DNA of 64,000 nucleotides. Source: Chryseobacterium lacus. Lineage in GTDB: Bacteria; Bacteroidota; Bacteroidia; Flavobacteriales; Weeksellaceae. Positions 27,714 through 37,171 of the stretch are shown here, one piece after another (position 1 is the stretch's first letter; the number at the start of each line of letters is the position of its first letter). Where the stretch lies: assembly GCF_003336205.1 (NCBI RefSeq), contig NZ_QPIE01000002.1, positions 124,001 to 188,000 of the forward strand, written 5' to 3'. Below the pieces are notes generated by a model. That model was given only the letters and a program-made list of their open reading frames with translations, made no database searches and was not told where the DNA came from. The position numbers and the translations under genes were made by a program.

Positions 27714-28364
27714 TTAACTGTTGAAAATCTTCTCCAGCACGGCAGAAACTTCGCGATGGCGTGTTGCCGGAAAGAGATGGGTTCCACCTTTAATAACATA
27801 ATCGGGATGACAAGCAGCAATAGGAAAAATCTGATCTCTGTCTCCTAGAATCTGGATTACTTCCGGGCTTTCTTCCGATTTCCAAGCGGATATCTGTGCG
27901 ATTCCCCACTTCAGGTAATACGGATCGCGAACCGTGAAATACTCCATCAGCTTTGTATTGTTGGAGTCAAACATTTTGGCAATCAACTGGTTTTCTGTAA
28001 AAGTGGAAGTGAAGAGTTTCTCCGGCAGATAATCTGCAATTCTTGTAAGTGCAGCTGCGCGAAGAAGCCCCGCTTTTTCTTTGTGTGAACGGATGCTTCC
28101 CAAAATAACCACTTTCTCTGCAGGGAAAATGCGGTGAATTTCCTGTACGATAATTCCGCCGAAGGAATATCCCAAAAGACAAAACGGTTCCGAAGCGTCT
28201 ATTTTCTTTGCCATTCTCAGGACATAATGATCCAGCGTTTCATTTTTCTCAGGAATGAGCCAATCCAGAAACACAGGTTCCAGATAAGCAGGAAATTTCA
28301 GGTGTTCCAGTATTTTGAAATCAGCGCCCAAACCACTGATGATATACAGTTTCATTTTCTTCAT
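27714..28364 (-). CDS. Alpha/beta hydrolase
   Basis: A 216-residue hydrolase with the nucleophile elbow LLGYSFGGIIVQEIH (Ser near residue 72), the first-strand motif YIISGLGADFK, the acid region ILGDRDQIFPI and a late His (GGTHLFPATRHRE). These form a plausible Ser-Asp-His triad. Substrate is unknown. The ATG at 28364 was chosen because the longer frame from 28415 would include the terminator hairpin of the upstream yceI-like gene. Confidence 0.82.
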   Translation of the reverse strand: MKKMKLYIISGLGADFKILEHLKFPAYLEPVFLDWLIPEKNETLDHYVLRMAKKIDASEPFCLLGYSFGGIIVQEIHRIFPAEKVVILGSIRSHKEKAGLLRAAALTRIADYLPEKLFTSTFTENQLIAKMFDSNNTKLMEYFTVRDPYYLKWGIAQISAWKSEESPEVIQILGDRDQIFPIAACHPDYVIKGGTHLFPATRHREVSAVLEKIFNS

Positions 28365-28372
28365 ATCAGGAC

Positions 28373-28399
28373 AAAAAAAAGAGCAGAAAATATCTGCTC
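28373..28399 (-). terminator. Rho-independent terminator after the YceI gene
   Basis: Minus-strand stem GAGCAGA / TCTGCTC with a short AT loop, followed by eight U. It ends the YceI-family transcript and lies just upstream of the hydrolase start. Confidence 0.85.
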
Positions 28400-28419
28400 C
28401 TGTATTGATGTTCACCTTT

Positions 28420-29016
28420 TTAGTTGGCGGTCATTTTAATCTGAATGTCGATATCATCCTTAATCAGGTAATCTCTCACGGCTGATTTATAGAAGACTTT
28501 GTACTTCTGTCTGTCGAGGGTAATTTTCGCTGATTCAAACGATACAAAACGGTCATTTGTCCGGATGTTTGCAGGGAAAGAAATGGTTCTTCGGATCCCT
28601 TTCAATGTAAGATTTCCGTACACCAAATAATTATAATCCAAGTTTTTAGAAGGAAGGATTTTAGTAATGGTAAATTTCGCTACCGGATATCTTTTCACTT
28701 CAAAAAAGTCTGAACTTCTGAGGTGTTCAGTCAGTTTTTGCTGATCTTCTCCCGTCAGGTCTGTATTGGTAAGGCTTCTCATATTGATCACAAAATCGCC
28801 TCCGGTTAGCACCTTATCAGTGAAGTAAAACTTACCGCTTTTCAACTTTACAAATCCGGTATGCGAAGTCGCTTCAGATTTGACGACTTTATAGCCCCAC
28901 CATCTTATATCGGAGGTTTGTACTTTTGAAACCTGAACTCCTTTTGATTTTTTTCTTTGTGCAAATACAACTGTCACACTGAATAATAACAATGTCAGTA
29001 AAAATAATTTCTTCAT
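28420..29016 (-). CDS. YceI-family periplasmic protein
   Basis: A 198-residue protein with a signal peptide (MKKLFLLTLLLFSVTVVFAQ) and the lipocalin-like YceI barrel: VKLKSGKFYFTDKVLTGGDF, VKRYPVAKFTITKIL, LTLKGIRRTISFPA and a late DDIDIQIKMTAN. YceI proteins bind long isoprenoid or lipid-like chains; the specific ligand here is unknown. The ATG at 29016 puts a normal signal peptide first; the longer frame adds MFIDKKER. A TATATTTG box lies at 29038-29045, without a good -33 element. Confidence 0.9.
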   Translation of the reverse strand: MKKLFLLTLLLFSVTVVFAQRKKSKGVQVSKVQTSDIRWWGYKVVKSEATSHTGFVKLKSGKFYFTDKVLTGGDFVINMRSLTNTDLTGEDQQKLTEHLRSSDFFEVKRYPVAKFTITKILPSKNLDYNYLVYGNLTLKGIRRTISFPANIRTNDRFVSFESAKITLDRQKYKVFYKSAVRDYLIKDDIDIQIKMTAN

Positions 29017-29177
29017 TCTTTCTTTTTTATCAATAAACAAATATAATAATTCTATGTAATAATTTGTTTCTTTTTACTCAAATCTCTATAATAATGATAA
29101 GAAACAGTCGGAACAGCAATATTTGCCTCCATTCCGGTTATTAGATAGGAGTTATACTATTATGTTAAATTAAAATA

Positions 29178-30230
29178 TTAAATTTCGGAAAAAGCAGCAT
29201 AATACGCAGCACCTACAAGGATCATTTTATCATTAGGGATCATAAAAATAGGGATATTTTTCAACAGTCTTTCCATTTTATCGCTAATCATAAACTTCTG
29301 ATAAAGCCTGTTTTTATCGATATAATCTCTGAAAAGAAAAGGAAGCTCGCCACCAATGAGCAGGCCGCCGGTTGCCTTCAGTTTCAGCACAAGGCTGTTG
29401 GCTTCGCGCGCAAGAAATTCCAGATACGTATTTAGGGTAATGGTACTGATCTGCTCTTGATCTTCGATAACTGAACGATAAATGGCCACGCAGAAATCTT
29501 CTTCATCCTGAAGCTTTGCCAGAAGTTTTTCGGAAAGAGGATGCCTTTTTTCATCTCTAAGGAAGCGGAAAATATTAAACAATCCATTTTTGGAGAGCAC
29601 ATTTTCCCAACTTACGATACCATAAATCTGATTCAAAAACTGATAAAACTCTACTTCGATATTGGTTCTGGGAGAAAATTCAGAATGTCCGCCTTCAGTT
29701 GCGAAAGGCCTGAGATACGTCCCGTCATAATATAGTCCTGCTTCGCCCAGACCTTCGCCGGGAGCCAGAATCGCTACATTCCCCGTTGTTGGCGTATCGG
29801 ATTCATACACTGAGGTGAGGGAATCATTACATAAATCTGCCAGTCCGTATGCGGTAGCTTCCACATCATTGATGAGATATACCCGATCAATTCCGGTTTC
29901 TGTTTTTATTTTTTCGGCATCCAGCATCCAGGGAAGCCTTATGGAAACACACTGTCCGTTGATGACCGGACCTGGAGTTCCGACTGCAATTCTGGAAAAT
30001 TCGGAGATTCCGATATCTTTCATGAAGTGCAACACGATTTCTGAAAAAGATTCATAAGATTTGGTGGGATAGTGTTTTTCCTGTTCCAGAATTACCTGTC
30101 CGTTATGGGTAGTACAATGTGCCAACAGTGTTTTCTCCTGACGGATATCGGAAGAGATAAATGATAAATGATCATTATTTTCGCTTTCCCTTCCGGGAAG
30201 ATAGAGCGGAAATTTGGAGATTGCATCCAT
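29178..30230 (-). CDS. glk: Glucokinase
   Basis: This 350-residue protein is a Glk-family kinase that phosphorylates glucose with ATP. Signatures seen are IAVGTPGPVINGQCVSIRLP, LINDVEATAYGL (catalytic Asp), APGEGLGEAGL and the His-containing ATEGGHSEFSPR, with GGLLIGGELPF in the C-terminal part. The ATG at 30230 fits the promoter at 30249-30256; the upstream TTG at 30251 would overlap that promoter. Confidence 0.9.
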   Translation of the reverse strand: MDAISKFPLYLPGRESENNDHLSFISSDIRQEKTLLAHCTTHNGQVILEQEKHYPTKSYESFSEIVLHFMKDIGISEFSRIAVGTPGPVINGQCVSIRLPWMLDAEKIKTETGIDRVYLINDVEATAYGLADLCNDSLTSVYESDTPTTGNVAILAPGEGLGEAGLYYDGTYLRPFATEGGHSEFSPRTNIEVEFYQFLNQIYGIVSWENVLSKNGLFNIFRFLRDEKRHPLSEKLLAKLQDEEDFCVAIYRSVIEDQEQISTITLNTYLEFLAREANSLVLKLKATGGLLIGGELPFLFRDYIDKNRLYQKFMISDKMERLLKNIPIFMIPNDKMILVGAAYYAAFSEI

Positions 30231-30248
30231 AGGAAAAAGTGTTTCATC

Positions 30249-30256
30249 CAAAGATA
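30249..30256 (-). promoter_or_regulatory. Promoter of glucokinase
   Basis: Minus-strand TATCTTTG with TTT 19 bp upstream. The start site would be near 30243, giving a leader of about 13 nt before the ATG at 30230. Confidence 0.65.
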
Positions 30257-30274
30257 AAAATGTTTCAGTAAACT

Positions 30275-30308
30275 AAAAAGCCTTTTCACTTAAAATTGAA
30301 AAGGCTTT
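30275..30308. terminator. Bidirectional terminator hairpin
   Basis: A 12-bp perfect stem (AAAGCCTTTTCA / TGAAAAGGCTTT) with an 8-base loop. On the minus strand U residues follow, ending the barrel-protein gene upstream. It sits beside the glucokinase promoter. Confidence 0.85.
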
Positions 30309-30326
30309 GTGTATTGCGTAATAAAT

Positions 30327-30926
30327 TTATTCTGCAGTCGTGGTTCCGCTTCCCAGAGGAATGTTGTAGGCAACCCCCAATCCGAGAGAACCGGCGTTAT
30401 ATTTCTGACTGCCGATTTCACCGGTACTTCCGGTAAATACTTTCTGATATTGAATAGCAAAATTCCAGTCTTTGTTGTGGTAACCGATTTCAGGTTTCAG
30501 GTAAAAACCACCATCAGGCCTGTTAGGCGATCCTGCATTGGAAGCTACCTGATTGTCTCCCACAATAAAGCCGTATCCTAAATCGGTTCCGAAGTAAAAT
30601 CCGGTCTGTTTCGGATATACTCTGATGAGAGCTGCTACCGGAACTACTCCGAAATCGTTGTTGTTCAGGGTAATTCCGCTGACGGTATTTTCTCTTCCGA
30701 AATAATGCGTATATCCGGTGGCGATACCCAAACCAAACCCCGGAACACCTAAATGCTGATAAGCAACATCCATCCCTACTGCTGCGGAAGTATTTTCCTG
30801 CGGAACAGCCATTCCGACGTTTGCGCCTACTTTAATCATATTTCTCATATCGGCACTCTGGGCACTTAACACTCCAGCGGATATAATACTAAGTCCAATT
30901 ATGGTTTTTTTAATTGTTTTCATCAC
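30327..30926 (-). CDS. Outer-membrane beta-barrel protein
   Basis: A 199-residue protein with a signal peptide (cleavage after SAQS near residue 24). It is rich in Gly and aromatic residues with alternating strands (GFYFGTDLGYGFIVGDNQ, FNAGSLGLGVAYNIPLG-like end), typical of small eight-stranded porin-like barrels. No specific family was recognised. It may be a structural porin or an adhesin of the outer membrane. Confidence 0.72.
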   Translation of the reverse strand: MMKTIKKTIIGLSIISAGVLSAQSADMRNMIKVGANVGMAVPQENTSAAVGMDVAYQHLGVPGFGLGIATGYTHYFGRENTVSGITLNNNDFGVVPVAALIRVYPKQTGFYFGTDLGYGFIVGDNQVASNAGSPNRPDGGFYLKPEIGYHNKDWNFAIQYQKVFTGSTGEIGSQKYNAGSLGLGVAYNIPLGSGTTTAE

Positions 30927-31118
30927 ATTGAAATTTAAATTATACTTTATTTTCTTACTGTTTCCCGTCTATCCTGTAATATTTATGCCAAAAAGAGTGA
31001 AAATCCGGGCGATAGAAATCAACAATTTCACAAATTGCTGTAGGATAATAATTTACGATTCAATCAAAATTAAACGTTTATTTAAATTCTGTAATGAAGT
31101 TTTAAAATAATGAAATAC

Positions 31119-32795
31119 TTAGCTTAGCCCGGTAATATTGCCATAACGGTCGATATCCATGTGCTCGGATGCCGGCGTATTGGGCAATCCGGGCATTCTC
31201 ATCATATCTCCGAGGATGGGAATCACAAACCCGGCACCTGCAGCAAATTCAAATTCGCGAACAGTAATCATAAATCCGGATGGCCTTCCAATTTTTTTCT
31301 CATCATCAGACAGGGATTTTTGTGTTTTCGCCATGCATACCGGCAACTGTCCTAATCCCAGATCATCGATGACTTTCAAATCGGCCATTGCTTTCGGAGT
31401 AAAATTGACGCCGTCAGCACCATAAACTTCTGTTGCAATTTTTTCAATTTTCTCGACAACGGTATCCTTAATATGATATAAAGGTTGAAAATCATTACCG
31501 TAATTCTCAGTTGCATTTACTACTTCCGCTGCCAGTTCTTCCATGCCGGCTCCCCCTTTGGCGAATTCTTCTGCCAGTACCGCTTTGACGCCCATTGCCT
31601 GGCATTCATCTATAATATACTGGATCTCTTGAGGATCATCCGTAGAAAAATGATTGATCGCCACCACTGGTTTCAGTTGAAATTTGATACAGTTTTCAAT
31701 ATGTTTTCTCAGGTTTTCCATTCCTTTTTTCACTGCCTCATACTGTGGATGTTCATACTCGCCTTTTTTGGCTCCTCCATGATAGCGCAATGCCCGAACG
31801 GTAGTGACCAACACCATGGCGGCGGGCTTAAATCCGGCGTAATGACATTTGATATGAAGAAACTTCTCTGCTCCCAGATCTGCTCCGAATCCCGCTTCGG
31901 TAACCACATAATCGGCGAGCGACATTCCGGTTTTTGTTGCAATAATGGTATTCGTTCCTTGTGCAATATTGGCAAAAGGGCCACCGTGAAGAATGGCGGG
32001 ATTTCCTTCCAGCGTTTGCACCAGATTGGGTTTTATAGCATCCTTCAGTAGAATAGCCATGGCACCTTCCGCTTTCAAATCTTTTGCGTATACCGGTTTT
32101 CGGTCAAAAGTATAGCCTACGAAAATATTCCCGAGCCTGGCTTTCAAATCATCGAAATCTTCGCTCATACAAAGGATGGCCATTACTTCAGAAGCAGGCG
32201 TAATATTGAAACCTTCCTCCCTCGGAACACCGTTAGCAGCACCACCCAAGCCTATTACGATATTCCGCAGGGCACGGTCGTTCATATCCATCACCCGTTT
32301 CCAGACGATGGTTCGCGGGTCGATGTTCAGGGAATTTTTTTTATTCTGAAGATTATTATCGATGAGTGCAGACAATAAATTATTGGCTTTTTCCACCGCT
32401 GAAAAATCCCCGGTAAAATGCAGGTTGATATCGGTCATCGGAATCACCTGCGCATAACCGCCACCTGCCGCACCGCCTTTCATTCCGAAAACCGGCCCTA
32501 AAGACGGCTCGCGAAGAACTGCAATAGCCTTTTTTCCAATTCGGGCAAGTCCGTCTGTAAGGCCAACAGAAACCGTTGTTTTTCCTTCGCCGGCAGGAGT
32601 AGGATTCACCGCTGAAACCAAAATCAGTTTAGACTGCTGAACTTTTTCTTTGTCAATGTAACTTAAAGGAATTTTAGCTTTGTGTTTGCCGTAGTATTCA
32701 AGATCATCATCATCAATATTGATTTTTTGAGCAATTTCTTTAATATGTTGAATGGAGGCATTTTCTGCGATTTCGAGATCGGAAGGAAAATTCAT
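31119..32795 (-). CDS. fhs: Formate-tetrahydrofolate ligase
   Basis: This 558-residue enzyme makes 10-formyl-tetrahydrofolate from formate, THF and ATP for one-carbon metabolism. The ATP loop is AVNPTPAGEGKTTVSVGL near residue 60; EPSLGPVFGMKGGAAGGGY and TEAGFGADLGAEKF are also family signatures. The ATG at 32795 yields the usual family length; the frame open to 32861 adds 22 unconserved residues. A TAATTTTG box lies at 32831-32838, with a weak -33 match. Confidence 0.95.
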   Translation of the reverse strand: MNFPSDLEIAENASIQHIKEIAQKINIDDDDLEYYGKHKAKIPLSYIDKEKVQQSKLILVSAVNPTPAGEGKTTVSVGLTDGLARIGKKAIAVLREPSLGPVFGMKGGAAGGGYAQVIPMTDINLHFTGDFSAVEKANNLLSALIDNNLQNKKNSLNIDPRTIVWKRVMDMNDRALRNIVIGLGGAANGVPREEGFNITPASEVMAILCMSEDFDDLKARLGNIFVGYTFDRKPVYAKDLKAEGAMAILLKDAIKPNLVQTLEGNPAILHGGPFANIAQGTNTIIATKTGMSLADYVVTEAGFGADLGAEKFLHIKCHYAGFKPAAMVLVTTVRALRYHGGAKKGEYEHPQYEAVKKGMENLRKHIENCIKFQLKPVVAINHFSTDDPQEIQYIIDECQAMGVKAVLAEEFAKGGAGMEELAAEVVNATENYGNDFQPLYHIKDTVVEKIEKIATEVYGADGVNFTPKAMADLKVIDDLGLGQLPVCMAKTQKSLSDDEKKIGRPSGFMITVREFEFAAGAGFVIPILGDMMRMPGLPNTPASEHMDIDRYGNITGLS

Positions 32796-32884
32796 GGTGT
32801 TTTGGATTTTATTAAACATTCTGTGCCTAACAAAATTAGCCATTTTCGCTTCCAAGACCACGGTGTGATAACATGAGAGTTGTC

Positions 32885-32932
32885 AGTAGTGGAGCGAAGG
32901 CTGGGGCTGAATTGCAATTCGCTCTTACTACT
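32885..32932. repeat. Imperfect inverted repeat between fhs and the small membrane gene
   Basis: AGTAGTGGAGCGAA pairs with TTCGCTCTTACTACT across a 19-base loop. It lies between the stop of the small membrane gene and the fhs promoter on the same strand. It has no U-run, so it may be a weak terminator or RNA-stabilising hairpin. Confidence 0.5.
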
Positions 32933-32944
32933 ATCGCTGTCGTC

Positions 32945-33196
32945 TTATCCCATTCCACCAATCCTGTAGCCGTTTAAAATCAGATAACAAACGACTAAAG
33001 TTGTGATAAAAGCGACTGAAAAAATAACTAGGCCGATTTTCTGCTCCCTAGCGTAGGAAACCACGGCAAGGCCCAGGATGCCGAGCAGGAGCAATCCCAT
33101 TTTCATGTAGAGATCGGGCAGAAAGACGGAAACGGCTACCGCCATCAGTGACAAAAGGCGAAAAACGCCTTCTCGCCGTAGAATGTATTTTTTCAT
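32945..33196 (-). CDS. Small membrane protein, unknown function
   Basis: An 83-residue protein with three hydrophobic segments (about 15-30, 34-50, 58-75) and a tail YRIGGMG. No family recognised. The ATG at 33196 was chosen because a longer frame to 33283 would run through the terminator hairpin of the acyl-CoA dehydrogenase gene. Confidence 0.6.
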   Translation of the reverse strand: MKKYILRREGVFRLLSLMAVAVSVFLPDLYMKMGLLLLGILGLAVVSYAREQKIGLVIFSVAFITTLVVCYLILNGYRIGGMG

Positions 33197-33216
33197 GGCA
33201 TCAAAATTAATAAAAT

Positions 33217-33244
33217 AAAAATCCTTCCAGCACATCTGAAAGGA
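33217..33244 (-). terminator. Terminator after the acyl-CoA dehydrogenase gene
   Basis: Minus-strand 9-bp stem (TCCTTTCAG / CTGGAAGGA, one G-U) with a 5-base loop and five U. It lies 26 bp past the dehydrogenase stop. Confidence 0.8.
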
Positions 33245-33269
33245 CTTATGAGTAAGCGTTGTTGTTGTA

Positions 33270-34412
33270 TTATTTTTTTGCAATAGAACGGGAGATCACG
33301 ATTTTCTGAATCTCTGAAGTTCCTTCATAGATCTGAGTAATTTTGGCATCACGCATCATTCTTTCCACATGATATTCCTTCACATAGCCATATCCGCCGT
33401 GAATCTGTACCGCTTCGATGGTGGTGTCCATCGCTACCTGAGAAGAATAAAGCTTGGCCATAGCACCACTTTCCGAAATATCTTTTCCTTGATCTTTCTC
33501 GCTTGCCGCTTTCAGACAAAGCATTCGTGCTGCCGTGATTTGAGTTGCCATATCCGCCAGTTTAAATGCAATCGCCTGATGGTTGATGATTTCTGTTCCG
33601 AACGCTTTACGTTCTTTGGCATATTTCAACGCCAGTTCGTAAGCACCTGAAGCAATTCCTAAAGCCTGGGAAGCAATACCGATACGGCCGCCGTTCAGAA
33701 CGCCCATAGCGAAATTGAAACCGAAACCGTCGTCTCCGATTCTGTTTTCTTTCGGAACTTTTACATCCGTAAAAAGCAAAGAATGCGTATCAGAGCCTCT
33801 AATGCCGAGTTTATCTTCTTTCGGACCAATTTCAAAACCTTCCCAACCTCTTTCCACGATGAAAGCGTTGATTCCTTTGTGTTTCTTCTCAGGGTCAGTT
33901 TGTGCGATCACAATATAATAAGAAGCTGTACCCCCGTTGGTAATCCAGTTTTTTGTTCCGTTCAGAAGGTAATGGTCACCCATATCCACGGCGGTTGTTT
34001 TCTGGGAAGTCGCATCGGAACCCGCTTCCGGTTCGGAAAGTGCAAATGCACCGATCACCTCGCCACTGGCCAACGGCACCAGATATTTCATTTTTTGGTC
34101 TTCGTTACAGTATTTTTCCAATCCTGCACATACCAGTGAATTGTTAACCGACATTACCACGGCCGCCGAAGCATCTACTTTAGCAATTTCCTCCATCGCA
34201 AGAACATACGAAATGCTGTCCATTCCGGCACCTCCGTATTTTGGATCCACCATCATTCCCAGAAATCCCATTTCTCCCATTTTCTTCACCTGCGCTGCAG
34301 GAAACGTCTGATGAGTGTCTCTTTCGATAACTTCTGGCAGGAGTTCATTCTGCGCAAAATCTCTGGCAGCCTGCTGTATCATTACGTGTTCTTCAGATAA
34401 GTTAAAGTTCAT
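33270..34412 (-). CDS. Acyl-CoA dehydrogenase
   Basis: A 380-residue flavoenzyme that introduces the alpha-beta double bond into acyl-CoA. Signatures are GAFALSEPEAGSDATSQKT, the FAD segment NGTKNWITNGGTASYY, QIHGGYGYVKEYHVERMMRD and the C-terminal ITQIYEGTSEIQKIV. The catalytic Glu is within YEGTSE. The sequence resembles short-chain (butyryl/isovaleryl) enzymes. A full promoter precedes it. The divergent acyl-CoA ligase gene nearby suggests joint fatty-acid or branched-chain degradation. Confidence 0.93.
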   Translation of the reverse strand: MNFNLSEEHVMIQQAARDFAQNELLPEVIERDTHQTFPAAQVKKMGEMGFLGMMVDPKYGGAGMDSISYVLAMEEIAKVDASAAVVMSVNNSLVCAGLEKYCNEDQKMKYLVPLASGEVIGAFALSEPEAGSDATSQKTTAVDMGDHYLLNGTKNWITNGGTASYYIVIAQTDPEKKHKGINAFIVERGWEGFEIGPKEDKLGIRGSDTHSLLFTDVKVPKENRIGDDGFGFNFAMGVLNGGRIGIASQALGIASGAYELALKYAKERKAFGTEIINHQAIAFKLADMATQITAARMLCLKAASEKDQGKDISESGAMAKLYSSQVAMDTTIEAVQIHGGYGYVKEYHVERMMRDAKITQIYEGTSEIQKIVISRSIAKK

Positions 34413-34434
34413 ATATTGATTTTTGTTTTGCCGT

Positions 34435-34442
34435 CAAATTTA
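34435..34442 (-). promoter_or_regulatory. Promoter of the acyl-CoA dehydrogenase gene
   Basis: Minus-strand TAAATTTG preceded by TTT at exactly 19 bp. The start site would be about 15 nt before the ATG at 34412. Confidence 0.7.
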
Positions 34443-34545
34443 CGCTTTTTAGAAGAACCTTAAAAATATTCTTTTTCATTGGGCAGTTGAATAAAAAATT
34501 ATAAATTTACCCTTAACATTTCCTCATTTATAAAAAAATACCGCT

Positions 34546-36318
34546 ATGTCTATCAGAAGATTATTCGATATCGCCCGTCATGTTCATGCCAAATTCCCGA
34601 AAGAAGATTTGTTCGTCACGAAATACGACGGCGAATGGAAAAAAACATCCACTCAGCAATACCTGAATCTGGGAAATAAAATCTCGCGCGGCCTGTTGGA
34701 ACTGGGCATCATGCCGGGAGATAAAATTGCTGTGATCACAACTGCCACCCGAACAGAATGGGCTATTATGGATTTCGGAATTCTTCAGATCGGTGCCATC
34801 AGCGTACCTGTATATCCTACCATCAGCCCAGAAGATTATGTCTATATTTTTAATAATGCTGAGGTAAAATACTGTTTTGTATCGGACAAGGCACTTTTAG
34901 AAAAAGTTCATGTTGCCAAACCACATGTTCCTTCCTTACAGGGTGTTTTTACGTTCGACCGCATTGAAGGTGCTGCACATTGGCAGGAAGTGTTGGATTT
35001 AGGAGAAGATAAGGCGCGCCAAAATGAAGTAGAAGATATTGCCAATACGATCCAGCCGGAAGATCTCGCCACCATCATTTACACTTCCGGAACGACCGGA
35101 AAACCAAAAGGAGTGATGCTCACCCATCATAATATTGTTTCCAATGTACTGGCGTCTGACCACAGGATTCCCCGGGAAAAAGGGCTGAATTATCAGGATG
35201 TTCGGGTATTGAGCTTTTTACCTATCTGTCATATTTTTGAAAGGATGCTTTTTTATCTGTTCCAGCTCAATGGTTTTTCCATTTATTTTGCGGAGAGTAT
35301 CGAAAAAATGGGCGATAACATTAAAGAAGTGAAGCCTCATTATATGAGCGTAGTGCCAAGGCTGATTGAAAAAGTATATGATAAAATATATGATAAAGGA
35401 ACCAGTGCAGGCGGACTGAAATCGAAAATATTTTTGTGGGCCCTCGGTGTAAATAAAGCCAAGAAATCCATCGGGAAACCTTCCGGCCTCAAGGAAATCA
35501 TTGCAGACAAACTCGTATTCAGTAAATGGCGCGAAGGCCTGGGCGGAAATATCATCACTTTGGTTTCCGGTTCGGCTGCATTATCTGCCCGACTCAATAA
35601 TATGTTTCAGAATGCCGGGATTCCGATTCTGGAAGGATACGGACTTACAGAAACTTCGCCGGTAATTTCTGTGAATTCTTTTGACCGCATGAAAGTAGGA
35701 ACCGTGGGACACCCGCTGGATAATCTGGATGTAAAAATTCAGCCGGACGGTGAAATTACCGTGAAAGGACCGAGTGTTTTCAAAGGATATTTTAAAAATG
35801 ACGAAATGACTGCAGAAACATTCACCGAAGACGGATACTTTAAAACCGGCGACATCGGGCATATTGACGACGAAGGCTTCCTTCACATTACCGACAGAAA
35901 AAAAGAAATGTTCAAAACTTCCGGAGGAAAATATATTGCGCCTCAGGTGATTGAAAACATGGCGAAAGCATCGAAATTTATTGAGCAAATCATGGTAGTG
36001 GGAGACGGCGAAAAAATGCCGACTGCACTGGTACAGCCGGATTTCAATTTTGCCAAAAGCTGGGCCGAAAGGAAGGAATACAAAATCGGAAATACACCGC
36101 AGGAAATGGCGAATAGCCCTGAACTGAGAGCGCGCATCGAAAAGGAAATCGATTATCTGAATACCAAACTGGGAAGCTGGGAGCAGATCAAAAAATTTGA
36201 ATTGACCCCTGAAGTGTGGTCTATAGAAACGGGACTGCTGACCCCTACCCTCAAATTAAAAAGAAAAGCCATCAAAGAATATTTCATCAACCTGTACAAC
36301 AGAATGTACGGGCATTAA
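34546..36318 (+). CDS. Long-chain fatty acid-CoA ligase (AMP-binding)
   Basis: A 590-residue adenylate-forming enzyme that activates fatty acids to acyl-CoA. It carries the AMP-binding loop TIIYTSGTTGKPKGVMLTHH near residue 180, GYGLTETSPVISVN near 365, GYFKTGDIGHIDDEGFLHIT and the C-terminal lid (SGGKYIAPQVIENM, TLKLKRKAIKEYF). Length and the long insert before the A3 motif fit the FadD15/bacterial LACS group. It is divergent from the acyl-CoA dehydrogenase gene. Confidence 0.93.
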   Translation: MSIRRLFDIARHVHAKFPKEDLFVTKYDGEWKKTSTQQYLNLGNKISRGLLELGIMPGDKIAVITTATRTEWAIMDFGILQIGAISVPVYPTISPEDYVYIFNNAEVKYCFVSDKALLEKVHVAKPHVPSLQGVFTFDRIEGAAHWQEVLDLGEDKARQNEVEDIANTIQPEDLATIIYTSGTTGKPKGVMLTHHNIVSNVLASDHRIPREKGLNYQDVRVLSFLPICHIFERMLFYLFQLNGFSIYFAESIEKMGDNIKEVKPHYMSVVPRLIEKVYDKIYDKGTSAGGLKSKIFLWALGVNKAKKSIGKPSGLKEIIADKLVFSKWREGLGGNIITLVSGSAALSARLNNMFQNAGIPILEGYGLTETSPVISVNSFDRMKVGTVGHPLDNLDVKIQPDGEITVKGPSVFKGYFKNDEMTAETFTEDGYFKTGDIGHIDDEGFLHITDRKKEMFKTSGGKYIAPQVIENMAKASKFIEQIMVVGDGEKMPTALVQPDFNFAKSWAERKEYKIGNTPQEMANSPELRARIEKEIDYLNTKLGSWEQIKKFELTPEVWSIETGLLTPTLKLKRKAIKEYFINLYNRMYGH

Positions 36319-36335
36319 TTAAACACATATCAGAC

Positions 36336-36363
36336 AACCAAGCGGCCTTTGGGTCGCTTGGTT
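36336..36363 (+). terminator. Hairpin after the acyl-CoA ligase gene
   Basis: A 9-bp perfect stem (AACCAAGCG / CGCTTGGTT) with a 10-base loop, 17 bp past the stop. There is only a weak T-run, but the place and stability suit a terminator. Confidence 0.7.
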
Positions 36364-36511
36364 GCTTAAGTGTTATCTTTACATTTAGTTTTAACCCCTA
36401 CAATTGTTTCATTTTTATACATACCTTGCTTGTATTTTCTATTTTTTTTTAATTTTACAACCATGTATTGAATAAGATTCTCACCTTATTAGCTCTTAAA
36501 AACTTAATATT

Positions 36512-36911
36512 ATGAAAACATTAAAAATTTACTTTGCTGCTCTTTGCTGCTGACAACGCACACTTTTGCTCAGGAAGCCAATGAAACCGTTTATTATTTT
36601 GCCGTAGGCTGGGAGCATCTTCCTCAAAACGAAAAGGCGAAACTCAATATGCAACCCGTTGTAAGTAATGTAGTGCGGATCAACTGCGGTGACTATAGTG
36701 TGCCTAGCACCAGCGTCACCAATCAACTGAGAGATTACTACCAAGCAATCACGCCAAACAAAGAGGTTTTATGAACATCAACCGCACCATCGCGTGGGGA
36801 CCCTATCCATCATGGGAGGAGGCAGAAAATGAACGCAGAAAACAAATTGCTGACTACAACAGAGATTGGAACCCCCTAATTCTCCAACATTTCAGATATC
36901 TATGCGAATAG
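36512..36911 (+). pseudogene. Broken gene for a secreted protein of unknown family
   Basis: Three frames form one apparent secreted protein. ATG at 36512 gives MKTLKIYFAAL. A one-base shift near 36541 continues LLLTTHTFAQEANETVYYF to NKEV, and a second shift near 36767 continues FMNINRTIAWGPYPSWEEA to RYLCE with a stop at 36911. Both shifts vanish if one T is restored to a T3 and a T4 run. The final protein would be about 133 residues with a signal peptide. Function is unknown. A sequencing error is as likely as real decay. Confidence 0.65.
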
Positions 36912-37171
36912 AAAATCTTCATTTCCGGGTATAACCCATCAGCTATGTAACTGGAACAGGCAATTGAAAATTAAAATCCTTTTTGGAACGTCGCAGCATT
37001 TATTCACACTCGTATATGCGCCGGAACAACTGAATTTTTTATAGAATATTAAAAATATACCGTTATAAACAATTTGGTCGTGACCCCTGGCATCTTTATG
37101 TATAATTATATATATTAAAACATCCAAGTAAAGACTTTCGCTTATTTAAAACAGATACTATAAAAATAATT

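Noticed and set aside
27714-28415. Longer start for the alpha/beta hydrolase
   Set aside because: The extra codons run through the terminator of the upstream gene and carry Cys/Phe-rich residues unlike the family.
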